Positions 8,516 to 16,112 of a DNA stretch of 64,000 nt are shown here, piece after piece. Position numbers and translations under genes: made by a program. Every line of letters begins with the position of its first letter. Position 1 is the first letter of the stretch. The notes below the pieces were generated by a model, which was not told where the DNA came from, ran no database searches, and saw only the letters and a program-made list of their open reading frames with translations. Source of the stretch: Roseivirga echinicomitans (GTDB taxonomy: Bacteria > Bacteroidota > Bacteroidia > Cytophagales > Cyclobacteriaceae); the NCBI RefSeq assembly GCF_001592935.1, contig NZ_LRDB01000002.1, forward strand, positions 62,001 through 126,000. The letters are read 5' to 3'.

Positions 8516-8930
8516 ATTTGTTGGTCATGTAATCGTAAGAATCCTTGATTAAGTCCTTCAATACTTCAATATCTACGTCCTCAATCTGTTTGATGTACAG
8601 GCATGATTTTCCTGTTTTATGTTTACCCAATTGCGCCATGTATTCTTCATACCTGTCAAAGCCGGGCATAATATAAAGCGTAAGGTTTTGAACCCTTGGC
8701 GAAAAACCAACTTTAAGAGAATCACCTTCCCTTCCGCTGTCGTATTTGTAATGGTATGTACCAAAACCAACAATGGAAGGACCCCACATTTTGGCGGGTT
8801 CGCCAGTTATTTCTTCCATTAAGTTTTTGATGATAACACAGTCGTTTTTTTTCTTTTCTTCTGCTAAACTGTTTAAAAAATCGGTAACACTTACTTTGGT
8901 TACTTTGGTTTTGTTTTGTGCTTTTGTCAT
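8508..8930 (-). CDS. DUF1801 (YdhG-like) protein
   Basis: 140 aa. The core MWGPSIVGFGTYHYKYDSG, followed by GFSPRVQNLTLYIMPGF, matches DUF1801, a small alpha/beta fold found widely in bacteria. The biochemical role is unknown. It is co-transcribed with dgkA (4-bp overlap upstream) and with a small membrane protein (8-bp overlap downstream). Confidence 0.82.
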   Translation of the reverse strand: MTKAQNKTKVTKVSVTDFLNSLAEEKKKNDCVIIKNLMEEITGEPAKMWGPSIVGFGTYHYKYDSGREGDSLKVGFSPRVQNLTLYIMPGFDRYEEYMAQLGKHKTGKSCLYIKQIEDVDIEVLKDLIKDSYDYMTNKYG

Positions 8931-9298
8931 GAGTTGAAAAAATATGGGTAAAAAATAATTGTGCCGATTACTACCGCAGTAATAGCCGTAATAAGAACAG
9001 CGGCAGCAGCGATGTCTTTTATAATAGCTGCTTTAGGGTTAAAGTCGGGTGAAACTAAGTCCACTAGCTTTTCGATAGAAGAATTAAAAAGTTCGGCCAC
9101 CAACACCATGGCAATTGCCGCGACAATCCAAAGCCATTCAAACACTGACAGGTTTAAATAAAAGCCCAATAAAAGAACTAGAAGGGTGGCAAACAAATGA
9201 ACTCTGAAATTATGCTCGTGCTGAACTACATGCCAAAGCCCCTTAAGAGCAAATTTGAAGCTTTTTAACCTTGCCAAGACAGAGAATTTTTTAGACAT
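8927..9298 (-). CDS. dgkA: Diacylglycerol/undecaprenol kinase, DgkA family
   Basis: 123 aa, three membrane helices. AELFNSSIEKLVDL (residues 69-82) is the conserved acidic catalytic helix, and IIKDIAAAAVLI (92-103) the second family motif. The N-terminal amphipathic stretch with FALKGLWHVVQHEHNFR is also typical. It phosphorylates diacylglycerol or undecaprenol in the inner membrane; the sequence is closer to the Gram-positive/Bacteroidota type, so undecaprenol recycling is likely. First gene of a three-gene overlapping operon, divergent from the TPR lipoprotein. Confidence 0.88.
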   Translation of the reverse strand: MSKKFSVLARLKSFKFALKGLWHVVQHEHNFRVHLFATLLVLLLGFYLNLSVFEWLWIVAAIAMVLVAELFNSSIEKLVDLVSPDFNPKAAIIKDIAAAAVLITAITAVVIGTIIFYPYFFNS

Positions 9299-9335
9299 CC
9301 GTTAAAAGTAAGAAGATTTATTACGCAATGAAAAA

Positions 9336-9343
9336 TAGGTTTG
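9336..9343 (+). promoter_or_regulatory. Candidate Bacteroidota -7 box (TAGGTTTG)
   Basis: TAGGTTTG matches TAnnTTTG exactly, 29 bp before the ATG at 9373. No good -33 TTTG is seen at the usual distance. Because it sits inside the first codons of the longer reading frame, it favours the later start for the TPR gene. Confidence 0.4.
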
Positions 9344-9372
9344 TAAAAGCACGAGGGCTAATTTTGAGCGTC

Positions 9373-10395
9373 ATGCAAAAAACTAAACATTTCTACCTAA
9401 TACTGATCCTCTTATGTACAACCTTGGGTTGTGATAACGACAAGGCGAAAGCTGGGAGATTCCTATTGATGGGAAACAATGAATTGGCTGATTTGAATTA
9501 TAAAGAAGCCATTAGACTGTATACTGAGGCCATCGGGAAAGATCCATTGTTTAAAGAAGCCTATAACAATAGAGGGGTAGCTTTATTCAAAAGTGGTCAT
9601 TATGCCGAAGCACTTAATGATTACTCTTTTGCCATTTTACAAATAGACCCGACCTATATAGATGCCTATAAAAATAGGTTTGAAGTGAACCTAGTTTCAG
9701 GGAATTTAGAGCGTGCTTTAGAAGATGCCGAGTATTTAAATAAGGCTTACCCTGATAGCGCATATACTTATTTATTTGAAGGATTGGCCCTTACAGATCT
9801 TAAGCGTTATGATGAGGCCATCGTAAAGTTTGATATGGCCTATCAGAAGGATCCGAAAAATGTGGAGGCTGTGGTAAATCAAGCCAATGCCTATTACATG
9901 TCTAATCGATATGAAGAAGCCCGAAAACTACTTCAAAAGGCAATTACCATTGATGCTACTGAGCCGAACATCTACAATACCTTGGCGTTAATAGCTACAC
10001 AGGAAGGTGATTTTGAAGAGGCTTTGAAGCAAGTAAATCAGGCAATAGAAATAGATGGCAGAAATGGCTACTTCAGCAATAATAGAGGCTTTATATACTT
10101 GAATTTAGGAAATCTTGAAAAGGCAGAAGCAGACATAAATATGGGGATCAGACTTGATCCTAGAAACCCATGGGCTTACCGCAACAAGGCGATTTTTTAT
10201 TACGAGAGTAAGAGTTTTGACTCCGCACTAAGAAATATTGAACTGGCTGCGCAGTATGATGACTCAATTCCTTTACTAAACCATTATTGGGGCTTGGTAT
10301 TGATAGAGTTAAATAGAGCAGATGAGGCCTGTGTTAAGTTTTCTTTATCTGAAACGCCAGATGCACAGTTACTTATGGAGAAATACTGCAAATAA
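9373..10395 (+). CDS. Tetratricopeptide-repeat lipoprotein
   Basis: 340 aa from the chosen start. The frame opens at 9328, but the ATG at 9373 gives a compact lipoprotein signal (MQKTKHFYLILILLCTTLGC) and has a -7 box just upstream. Nearly all of the mature protein is TPR units of 34 residues (about seven or eight), for example YKEAIRLYTEAIGKDP and LEKAEADINMGIRLDP. TPR lipoproteins act as protein-binding scaffolds in the periplasm or at the outer membrane; the partner is unknown. A terminator follows. Confidence 0.85.
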   Translation: MQKTKHFYLILILLCTTLGCDNDKAKAGRFLLMGNNELADLNYKEAIRLYTEAIGKDPLFKEAYNNRGVALFKSGHYAEALNDYSFAILQIDPTYIDAYKNRFEVNLVSGNLERALEDAEYLNKAYPDSAYTYLFEGLALTDLKRYDEAIVKFDMAYQKDPKNVEAVVNQANAYYMSNRYEEARKLLQKAITIDATEPNIYNTLALIATQEGDFEEALKQVNQAIEIDGRNGYFSNNRGFIYLNLGNLEKAEADINMGIRLDPRNPWAYRNKAIFYYESKSFDSALRNIELAAQYDDSIPLLNHYWGLVLIELNRADEACVKFSLSETPDAQLLMEKYCK

Positions 10396-10424
10396 AATCA
10401 TAGATTTCTACCCTATAGCACCTG

Positions 10425-10456
10425 CCGCTTTTTATCTTTAGAAGGCGGTTTTTTTG
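10425..10456 (+). terminator. Terminator after the TPR gene
   Basis: A stem CCGCTTT / GAAGGCGG, with a loop of about 9 nt, is followed by seven or more T. It separates the TPR gene from the sigma-factor module. Confidence 0.7.
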
Positions 10457-10524
10457 TGTCCTTAACAATAATTTCTAACACCAGTGTTAACAAGTCTTAA
10501 CAACCTGCCGTCTAACCATTGATT

Positions 10525-11037
10525 ATGGATGTAGCACAGTTCAAAACTGACGTTCTGCCTTTAAAGAACAAACTTTACCGCTTTGCCTTTAACATTGTAA
10601 AAGATGAGGAATTGGCGAAGGATGTGGTACAAGAATGTATGATTAAGGTGTGGGAAAAAAGAGATGAAGTCAAACACATTAATAACCTGGAAGCTTGGTG
10701 TATGCAGGTGACCAGAAACAAGGCCCTAGATAAGCTGCGGTCTAAACATGTCAAGAAAACTGATCTTTTTGAAGTCGAATTTGACACTAGAAAAGAAAAG
10801 GATACGCCAGTTGTATTGGCTGAACGAAACGAGATAATGAATCGCATTCAGTTTTTAATTGATGCACTTCCTAACAGACAACGCGAGGTAATGCAGTTAA
10901 GAGATATTGAAGGCTACAGCTATAAAGAAATAGCCGATATGCTGGAAATAGATATCAATTTGGTGAAAACGAATTTGTTTAGAGCACGCAGAAAGTTGAA
11001 GGAAAGCCTAATTAAAGAAAATGCTTATGGACTCTAG
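10525..11037 (+). CDS. ECF-type RNA polymerase sigma factor
   Basis: 170 aa. Region 2 (about 15-80; YRFAFNIVKDEELAKDVVQE and VTRNKALDKLRS) and region 4 (about 108-160; LPNRQREVMQLRDIEGYSYKEIA) are complete. A TTG at 10519 opens the frame slightly earlier, but the ATG at 10525 is the more likely start. It heads a plus-strand cluster in which the next gene is a membrane protein of anti-sigma layout, followed by two DUF4252 proteins and an ABC transporter. ECF factors usually answer envelope signals; the regulon is unknown. Confidence 0.92.
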   Translation: MDVAQFKTDVLPLKNKLYRFAFNIVKDEELAKDVVQECMIKVWEKRDEVKHINNLEAWCMQVTRNKALDKLRSKHVKKTDLFEVEFDTRKEKDTPVVLAERNEIMNRIQFLIDALPNRQREVMQLRDIEGYSYKEIADMLEIDINLVKTNLFRARRKLKESLIKENAYGL

Positions 11038-11578
11038 AATGGAGCAATTATTAGAAAAATACTGGGCTTCAGAGTCAAGTATTCAAGAAGAAAAAGAACT
11101 GAAGGAATTGGTGGCAAAAGCTGACAATTCAGAGGAGATGGAAGAACTGAAGGTCATGTTTGGTCACTTTCAATCGGAGCAAGCACTAAGCTTAGGCGAT
11201 GATTTCGATCGGGAGATTTTAGCATTGATTGAAGAAAAACCTGAAACGAAAGTAATCAGTATGTCTGGTTATTTTAAACGGTATGCAGGAGTGGCAGCAG
11301 CAATGTTGGTGTTGATCACTAGCTCATACTTCTTTATGCAACAACAAAAGGAATACGAACAAGAAGATACGTTTGATTCTCCAGAGTTGGCTTTGAAGGA
11401 ATTGAAAAAACAACTTGTGATGGTGTCCAACTACATGAATACGGGCTCAAGCAGTCTTAATGAGTTGAATAGCATGAGTAAAATGGATGTCGGAATGGAA
11501 GGTCTTAAATATATGGGGGATGCCGCCAGAGGAATGGAGCCAATTAGTGAAATGGATATTTTAGAAAAGAAATTTTAA
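11021..11578 (+). CDS. Single-span membrane protein, probable anti-sigma factor
   Basis: 185 aa. The cytoplasmic N-terminal part (1-80) is acidic and helical with EKYWASESSIQEEKELKEL, similar to the short anti-sigma heads found in Bacteroidota. One membrane helix (about 86-105; YAGVAAAMLVLITSSYFF) leads to an exported, helical C-terminus. It overlaps the sigma gene by 17 bp. In-frame ATGs at 11021, 11027 and 11039 are all possible. The anti-sigma role is inferred from position and topology; no zinc-binding HxxxCxxC motif is present. Confidence 0.72.
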   Translation: MLMDSRMEQLLEKYWASESSIQEEKELKELVAKADNSEEMEELKVMFGHFQSEQALSLGDDFDREILALIEEKPETKVISMSGYFKRYAGVAAAMLVLITSSYFFMQQQKEYEQEDTFDSPELALKELKKQLVMVSNYMNTGSSSLNELNSMSKMDVGMEGLKYMGDAARGMEPISEMDILEKKF

Positions 11579-11597
11579 AAACTTAAAATAGAACAAA

Positions 11598-12113
11598 ATG
11601 AAAAAGTTAGCAATGATTATGGTAATGGCTGTAATGGCCTTTGGAGCACAAGCTCAGAATGATGCGATTTCGAAGTATTTTTCGAAGTACGAAAAGGACA
11701 CTGATAAGTTTAGTGCTGTATCCATCAGTGGGAAAATGTTTGCAATGATCAACTCTATCCAAGTAGAGGATGATGAAGATAAGGCTTTGGTTGAGTCACT
11801 AGGTAAAATTAAAGGAGTAAAAGTGCTTTTTGCTCAAAAGGATGTTGATGGAGTTGCTATGTACAAAGAGGCAATGGGCGCTATCAAAGGCAGAGATTTT
11901 GAAGAGTTAATGTCTGTTAGAGATGAAGACAAAGATATCAAATTCTATATCAAAGAGAAGGGCAATAAAATTGACGAGCTCTTTATGGTAATGGGAGGAA
12001 ACAGAGAGTTTGGAATGGTGAGTATTGTTGGAGATGGTATTGATATCAACCAATTGTATAAGCTCTCTAAGAGTTTAGGGATGGATGAATTTAAACACTT
12101 AGGTGGGAAATAG
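11598..12113 (+). CDS. DUF4252 exported protein (first of two)
   Basis: 171 aa with a signal peptide (MKKLAMIMVMAVMAFGAQAQ). The rest matches the DUF4252 pattern: an N-terminal KYFSKYEKDTDKFSAVSISG, a middle KIKGVKVLFAQ strand, and the late MVSIVGDGIDINQLYKLSK segment. The function is unknown, but in Bacteroidota these proteins are commonly encoded beside ECF sigma/anti-sigma pairs, as here. It is 19 bp after the anti-sigma-like gene. Confidence 0.82.
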   Translation: MKKLAMIMVMAVMAFGAQAQNDAISKYFSKYEKDTDKFSAVSISGKMFAMINSIQVEDDEDKALVESLGKIKGVKVLFAQKDVDGVAMYKEAMGAIKGRDFEELMSVRDEDKDIKFYIKEKGNKIDELFMVMGGNREFGMVSIVGDGIDINQLYKLSKSLGMDEFKHLGGK

Positions 12114-12166
12114 TCCTTTTATCCCTTTTTAAATTCAAAAACTCAACAATTTTTTATATTTGGATT

Positions 12167-12697
12167 ATGCGCAAAACAACACTGATACTAACGCTGGTCT
12201 TATTCTCCACTCTTGCTTTCGGTCAAAGCAAGAGTGTTGAAGAATTCAGGAACGACAATAAGCCCACACTGAAGTTATTTTTTTATAAGAGTACGCTTAA
12301 AATGTTTGCCAACTTACAATTGCAAATGACAGACGAAATTGAAGGACTACCTGATTTTTCTTCCGTAATCAAGAACATTGAGAAAGTGAAATTCTTTGTA
12401 TTCGATAAGGAGAGGTATGAAATGGATGATCCTATGTTTTCTAAACTTGAAAAGGATATTCTCTTAGAAGGCTATGAATCAATGATGACAGCCCGTATGT
12501 CTGAGGCAAATATGAACTTTATGATGAAAGGGACTGCTGAAAAACCCAAAGGTTTTGTAGTGGTGATGAGGTCAGAAGAAGGGATTAGTGTGGTGGATAT
12601 TGAAGGATATCCTGACCTAAAGCAAATCATGAAACTCTCTGAATTTATGAGTAAAAATACTAGCGGCCTTGAGTCCATCTTGGACGCTTTCAATTAA
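12167..12697 (+). CDS. DUF4252-like exported protein (second of two)
   Basis: 176 aa with a signal peptide (MRKTTLILTLVLFSTLAFGQ). It parallels the previous protein (middle strand VIKNIEKVKFFVFD, late SVVDIEGYPDLKQIMKLSEF), so the pair looks like a diverged tandem duplication. The function is unknown. It is followed 24 bp later by the ABC ATPase gene, suggesting a single transcript from the sigma factor to the permease. Confidence 0.75.
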   Translation: MRKTTLILTLVLFSTLAFGQSKSVEEFRNDNKPTLKLFFYKSTLKMFANLQLQMTDEIEGLPDFSSVIKNIEKVKFFVFDKERYEMDDPMFSKLEKDILLEGYESMMTARMSEANMNFMMKGTAEKPKGFVVVMRSEEGISVVDIEGYPDLKQIMKLSEFMSKNTSGLESILDAFN

Positions 12698-12721
12698 AAG
12701 AATTACGGGAACTGGTTTTGG

Positions 12722-13672
12722 ATGGGCCGGTTGCTGAATATCAACAAAACTCAAAAACACGATTTGGAAACTGTATTGTCAATTAAAGGGCTCTCCAAGC
12801 AATATGGAAGAGTCAGGGCACTTGATAACCTCAATCTTGAGGTGAAGAAAGGAGATGTCTTCGGCATTCTCGGCCCCAACGGTAGCGGAAAAACGACTAC
12901 CCTCGGTATTATCTTAAGCGTAATTAACCAAACCAGTGGTCAATTTGAATGGTTTGGAGAAAAAGCGAATAAGGATACCCGAAAAACAATAGGAGCTATT
13001 TTAGAGCATCCCATTTTTTATCCCTACCTCACTGCGGTTCAAAACCTCAAAATTGTATGCGATATCAAGGAAGTCCCTTATGCTAGGGTAGACGAGGTAT
13101 TGACGCAAGTAGGACTTGATGAGCGCAAGGATACAAAATTTAAAACCTTCTCACTGGGAATGAAGCAGCGTCTGTCCATTGCGTCAGCATTGCTTTGCAA
13201 CCCTACGGTAATGATTCTGGATGAGCCTACGAATGGCCTCGATCCTCAAGGAATTGCCGAAATCAGAGAACTCATTATTGAAATTGCCAATAGTGGTAAA
13301 ACCATCATTATTGCTAGCCATTTACTAGACGAAGTTCAAAAAGTATGCTCACATTTCTGTGTGCTCCAGCGCGGTAAATTGATCTATAATGGATTGGTAG
13401 AAGACGTTGGTAAGGGCTCAGTTTCTGTAGAAGTAAAAGCCGATCATGACGATTTGCAGACCGTTTTGGAGGCATCAGGTCTCGGGACGACAGTGAAGCG
13501 AGAACTTGATAAGTACATTATTAAGATGGAGGGAGATCATTCCGCTGCAGAAGTAAATGCTTATCTGTTCAAGCAGGGAATCACCGCCAAGCATTTGCTG
13601 GTGCAATCGAAGAGCCTTGAAAAGCAATTCTTAGAAATTTTAGCTGGTAATAAAGAAGGAGGTGCCCAATGA
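12722..13672 (+). CDS. ABC transporter ATP-binding protein
   Basis: 316 aa. Walker A GPNGSGKTTT (51-60), signature FSLGMKQRLS and Walker B VMILDEPTNGLD are intact, with the H-loop in IIIASHLLDEV. The C-terminal region resembles the extra domain of NatA-type ATPases. The ATG at 12722 gives about 18 residues before the domain begins, which is slightly long. It overlaps the permease gene by 4 bp (ATGA). This is a second ABC-2 exporter in the window, distinct in sequence from the one at 2-3.7 kb. Confidence 0.9.
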   Translation: MGRLLNINKTQKHDLETVLSIKGLSKQYGRVRALDNLNLEVKKGDVFGILGPNGSGKTTTLGIILSVINQTSGQFEWFGEKANKDTRKTIGAILEHPIFYPYLTAVQNLKIVCDIKEVPYARVDEVLTQVGLDERKDTKFKTFSLGMKQRLSIASALLCNPTVMILDEPTNGLDPQGIAEIRELIIEIANSGKTIIIASHLLDEVQKVCSHFCVLQRGKLIYNGLVEDVGKGSVSVEVKADHDDLQTVLEASGLGTTVKRELDKYIIKMEGDHSAAEVNAYLFKQGITAKHLLVQSKSLEKQFLEILAGNKEGGAQ

Positions 13673-14481
13673 TGAGATTACTGAAAATAGAACTGAAAAA
13701 AGTAATGCCAAACCGTGCATTTAAGGTATTGGCCATTATGTACATCGTTGCAATGGTTATTGTGAGCATGGGGGTAATGCCCTTCTTCCAGTTTCTGAAG
13801 GCAAAATTTACTGAATTTGGTGCTGACGGGATTGATCCAACCATTATTCCTTTTTATGAGTTTCCAGACATTTGGCAGAACCTCACAAGTGTGATGATCT
13901 GGTTTAAGATGTTGCTTGGCTTTAGTCTAATATTCTCAATCACCAACGAGTATTCGTATAGAACCATCAGGCAAAATGTAATTGATGGCCTGACTAAAAA
14001 TGAATTTATTTGGTCGAAGATTATTATGGCTGGCTTTTTAAGTGCTGTGTCAACGTTAGCCTTATTTGTGCTAGGCTTGATAACAGGCTTCATTTATTCA
14101 AGTGAAATTTCTTTCGCGCTCGTATTCAGCGATGTTTATTTCCTTTTGGCCTTTTTCTTCCAGCTGTTCGCATTCTTGCTTTTTACGCTTTTTGTTGGGA
14201 CGCTCATAAGGAAATCGATTATAGCCATGGGCTTACTGATTTTCTGGGTTTTGGCTGTTGAAAATGGGTTTTATGTTTGGAGTAAAGTGAAGAATATTGA
14301 ATGGGTTGAGTACCTTCTTCCTGTAAAAACTATTAATTCGCTAATTCATAATCCGTTCCCAAAATATGCCTTTATGGAAGTACAAGACTATGTTGCTTGG
14401 CACGAAATGGGTCTTGTTATACTGTGGGGAGCCCTATTCTATTGGGCTACGACAAGAATGGTATTAAAAAGAGATTTATAG
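13669..14481 (+). CDS. ABC-2 type transporter permease
   Basis: 270 aa, about six membrane helices. EYSYRTIRQNVIDGLTKNEF (residues about 103-122) is the conserved cytoplasmic segment following the second helix of ABC-2 permeases of this group. It overlaps the ATPase gene by 4 bp and ends just before a terminator. The substrate is unknown; its position in the sigma/DUF4252 cluster suggests a role in envelope upkeep under control of that sigma factor (inference). Confidence 0.85.
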   Translation: MMRLLKIELKKVMPNRAFKVLAIMYIVAMVIVSMGVMPFFQFLKAKFTEFGADGIDPTIIPFYEFPDIWQNLTSVMIWFKMLLGFSLIFSITNEYSYRTIRQNVIDGLTKNEFIWSKIIMAGFLSAVSTLALFVLGLITGFIYSSEISFALVFSDVYFLLAFFFQLFAFLLFTLFVGTLIRKSIIAMGLLIFWVLAVENGFYVWSKVKNIEWVEYLLPVKTINSLIHNPFPKYAFMEVQDYVAWHEMGLVILWGALFYWATTRMVLKRDL

Positions 14482-14506
14482 AGAACTCCCTTTAACTTAA
14501 AAACAA

Positions 14507-14541
14507 AAGCCCTGTTCGTTTTATACGGACAGGGCTTCTTT
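14507..14541 (+). terminator. Terminator after the ABC permease
   Basis: A 12-bp stem (AAGCCCTGTTCG / CGGACAGGGCTT, one G-U pair) with a TTTTATA loop and a short T-rich tail. It ends the sigma-factor cluster. Confidence 0.8.
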
Positions 14542-14543
14542 AT

Positions 14544-14685
14544 GGTCATTGCGAGCCTTTAATTCGATTCTGAGAGATGCCGATTACGCGAAGCAATCTC
14601 TCCTTTAAAATCACAGAAACTGCGGTTTTGAGACTTTTTAGTTTCAGTCCATTGCTAAAGCATGTCTTGCATCTCGCAGTGACGG
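14544..14685. repeat. Dispersed MITE-like repeat with imperfect terminal inverted repeats
   Basis: The about 140-bp element begins GGTCATTGCGAG and ends with the near-complement CTCGCAGTGACGG (one mismatch across the termini). Its interior contains GCGAAGCAATCTCT. This composition (CATTGCGAG ... GAAGCAATCTC ... CTCGC-TGAC) is familiar from short non-coding repeats scattered through Bacteroidota genomes. It encodes nothing and lies between a terminator and menB. A shorter match (GAAGCAATCTC) recurs at 33804-33814. Confidence 0.65.
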
Positions 14686-14700
14686 TTCTGATTTGTCAAC

Positions 14701-15546
14701 TTAAGGAATCCATTTAATGTCTTTAAAATTGGGTTTTCGCTTTTCTAAGAAGGCATTTCTACCTTCTTTGGCTTCGTCTGTCATGTAAGCAAGCCTGGTT
14801 GCTTCTCCAGCAAATACCTGCTGCCCAACCATCCCGTCATCAGTTAAGTTCATAGCGAATTTCAACATTTTGATCGAAGTGGGTGACTTCTCTAAAATCT
14901 CTTGTGCCCATTGGTAGGCAGTATCTTCCAATTCATCATGTGGAATTACTGCATTCACCATACCCATATCAAAAGCATCTTGGGCAGAATAATTTCTTCC
15001 TAAGAAGAAGATTTCTCTTGCCCTTTTTTGACCTACCATTTTGGCCAAATATGCAGAGCCATAACCACCATCAAAACTGGTGACATCGGCATCCGTTTGC
15101 TTGAAAATAGCATGTTCTTTACTTGCCAAGGTCAGGTCACAAACGGTGTGGAGGCTATGTCCGCCACCAACAGCCCATCCTGGCACTACGGCAATCACAA
15201 CTTTCGACATAAAACGGATTAAACGCTGAACTTCAAGGATATTTAACCTTGGCATTCCATCATCATCTACATAGCCTTGGTGGCCTCTAGCATTTTGGTC
15301 ACCACCGCTGCAAAATGCCCAGCCACCATCTTTGGCCGATGGGCCTTCGCCTGAAAGCAAAACTACACCGATGGAAGTGTCTTCGCGGGCGTCTAAGAAT
15401 GCATCGAATAATTCTGACACAGTTTTAGGACGAAAAGCATTACGCACTTCTGGGCGGTTGAATGCAATTCTAGCTACGCCATCGCCTGATTTTTTGTAGG
15501 TGATGTCTTGGTATTCTTTAACGGTGGTCCAATTGGGTGTATTCAT
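14701..15546 (-). CDS. menB: 1,4-dihydroxy-2-naphthoyl-CoA synthase
   Basis: 281 aa, crotonase fold. Diagnostic segments are FNRPEVRNAFRPKTV, CSGGDQ with the following Arg, the oxyanion-hole loop PGWAVGGGHSLH and TSFDGGYGSAYLAKMVGQ. MenB closes the second ring of menaquinone from succinylbenzoyl-CoA, so the organism should make menaquinone, as Bacteroidota do. No other men gene is in the window; the next gene is a small membrane protein 46 bp downstream. Confidence 0.95.
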   Translation of the reverse strand: MNTPNWTTVKEYQDITYKKSGDGVARIAFNRPEVRNAFRPKTVSELFDAFLDAREDTSIGVVLLSGEGPSAKDGGWAFCSGGDQNARGHQGYVDDDGMPRLNILEVQRLIRFMSKVVIAVVPGWAVGGGHSLHTVCDLTLASKEHAIFKQTDADVTSFDGGYGSAYLAKMVGQKRAREIFFLGRNYSAQDAFDMGMVNAVIPHDELEDTAYQWAQEILEKSPTSIKMLKFAMNLTDDGMVGQQVFAGEATRLAYMTDEAKEGRNAFLEKRKPNFKDIKWIP

Positions 15547-15592
15547 AATGCTTTATTTGTTGCTAAGATAAAACTTTTGATTGGGAGGGGAT

Positions 15593-15880
15593 TTAATTTT
15601 CATCCCTGAAATATTTCTTTTCAGCTATAAAAGTACCAAAGGGAAGAAGAGAGGCCAATAATGATAAAAATGTAACGACTATGGACCACTGCTTTTTTCT
15701 TGCTACAATAAGTACCCAAAGGCAATAACTGACAAATAACACTCCGTGCGCCAAGCCAACGGGGTGGGTGGGCTCCGGAATGTTGAAGATATATTTTAGG
15801 GGCACGCAAATGCCGAGTAAAAGTAAATAACTTATTCCTTCTAAAATGGCGAGTAATCGAAGTGTTTTTAGGTGGTTCAT
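15593..15880 (-). CDS. DUF3817 (YdzA-like) small membrane protein
   Basis: 95 aa from the ATG at 15880, chosen over an upstream in-frame ATG at 15931 because family members begin with this LKTLRLLAILEGISYLLLL helix. Three membrane helices; the segment THPVGLAHGVLFV is typical of DUF3817. The function is unknown. It lies upstream of menB on the same strand. Confidence 0.78.
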   Translation of the reverse strand: MNHLKTLRLLAILEGISYLLLLGICVPLKYIFNIPEPTHPVGLAHGVLFVSYCLWVLIVARKKQWSIVVTFLSLLASLLPFGTFIAEKKYFRDEN

Positions 15881-16112
15881 GTTCGGTTTATCCTTATTCG
15901 CTGCGAAGATAGGTAATGAAGTATTTGACACTGAGCTTTATCTTTCTTTTTTGGCAGCCATTATTGAATAGATTACGATGATAACCAATACGGACTGATG
16001 TTATAATGTATTGACCGTATAATCACTTTATACTATTTTTTTACAGTCGAAAGTAGTAGTATTAGCCACGTGTTCCCTTTTTGGAATGAAAATCGATATT
16101 AAAATGAACTCA

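Noticed and set aside
12155-12162. TATATTTG, a perfect -7 box before the second DUF4252 gene
   Set aside because: It ends only 4 bp before the ATG, leaving no room for a normal transcription start and leader, and no TTTG is at the right distance.
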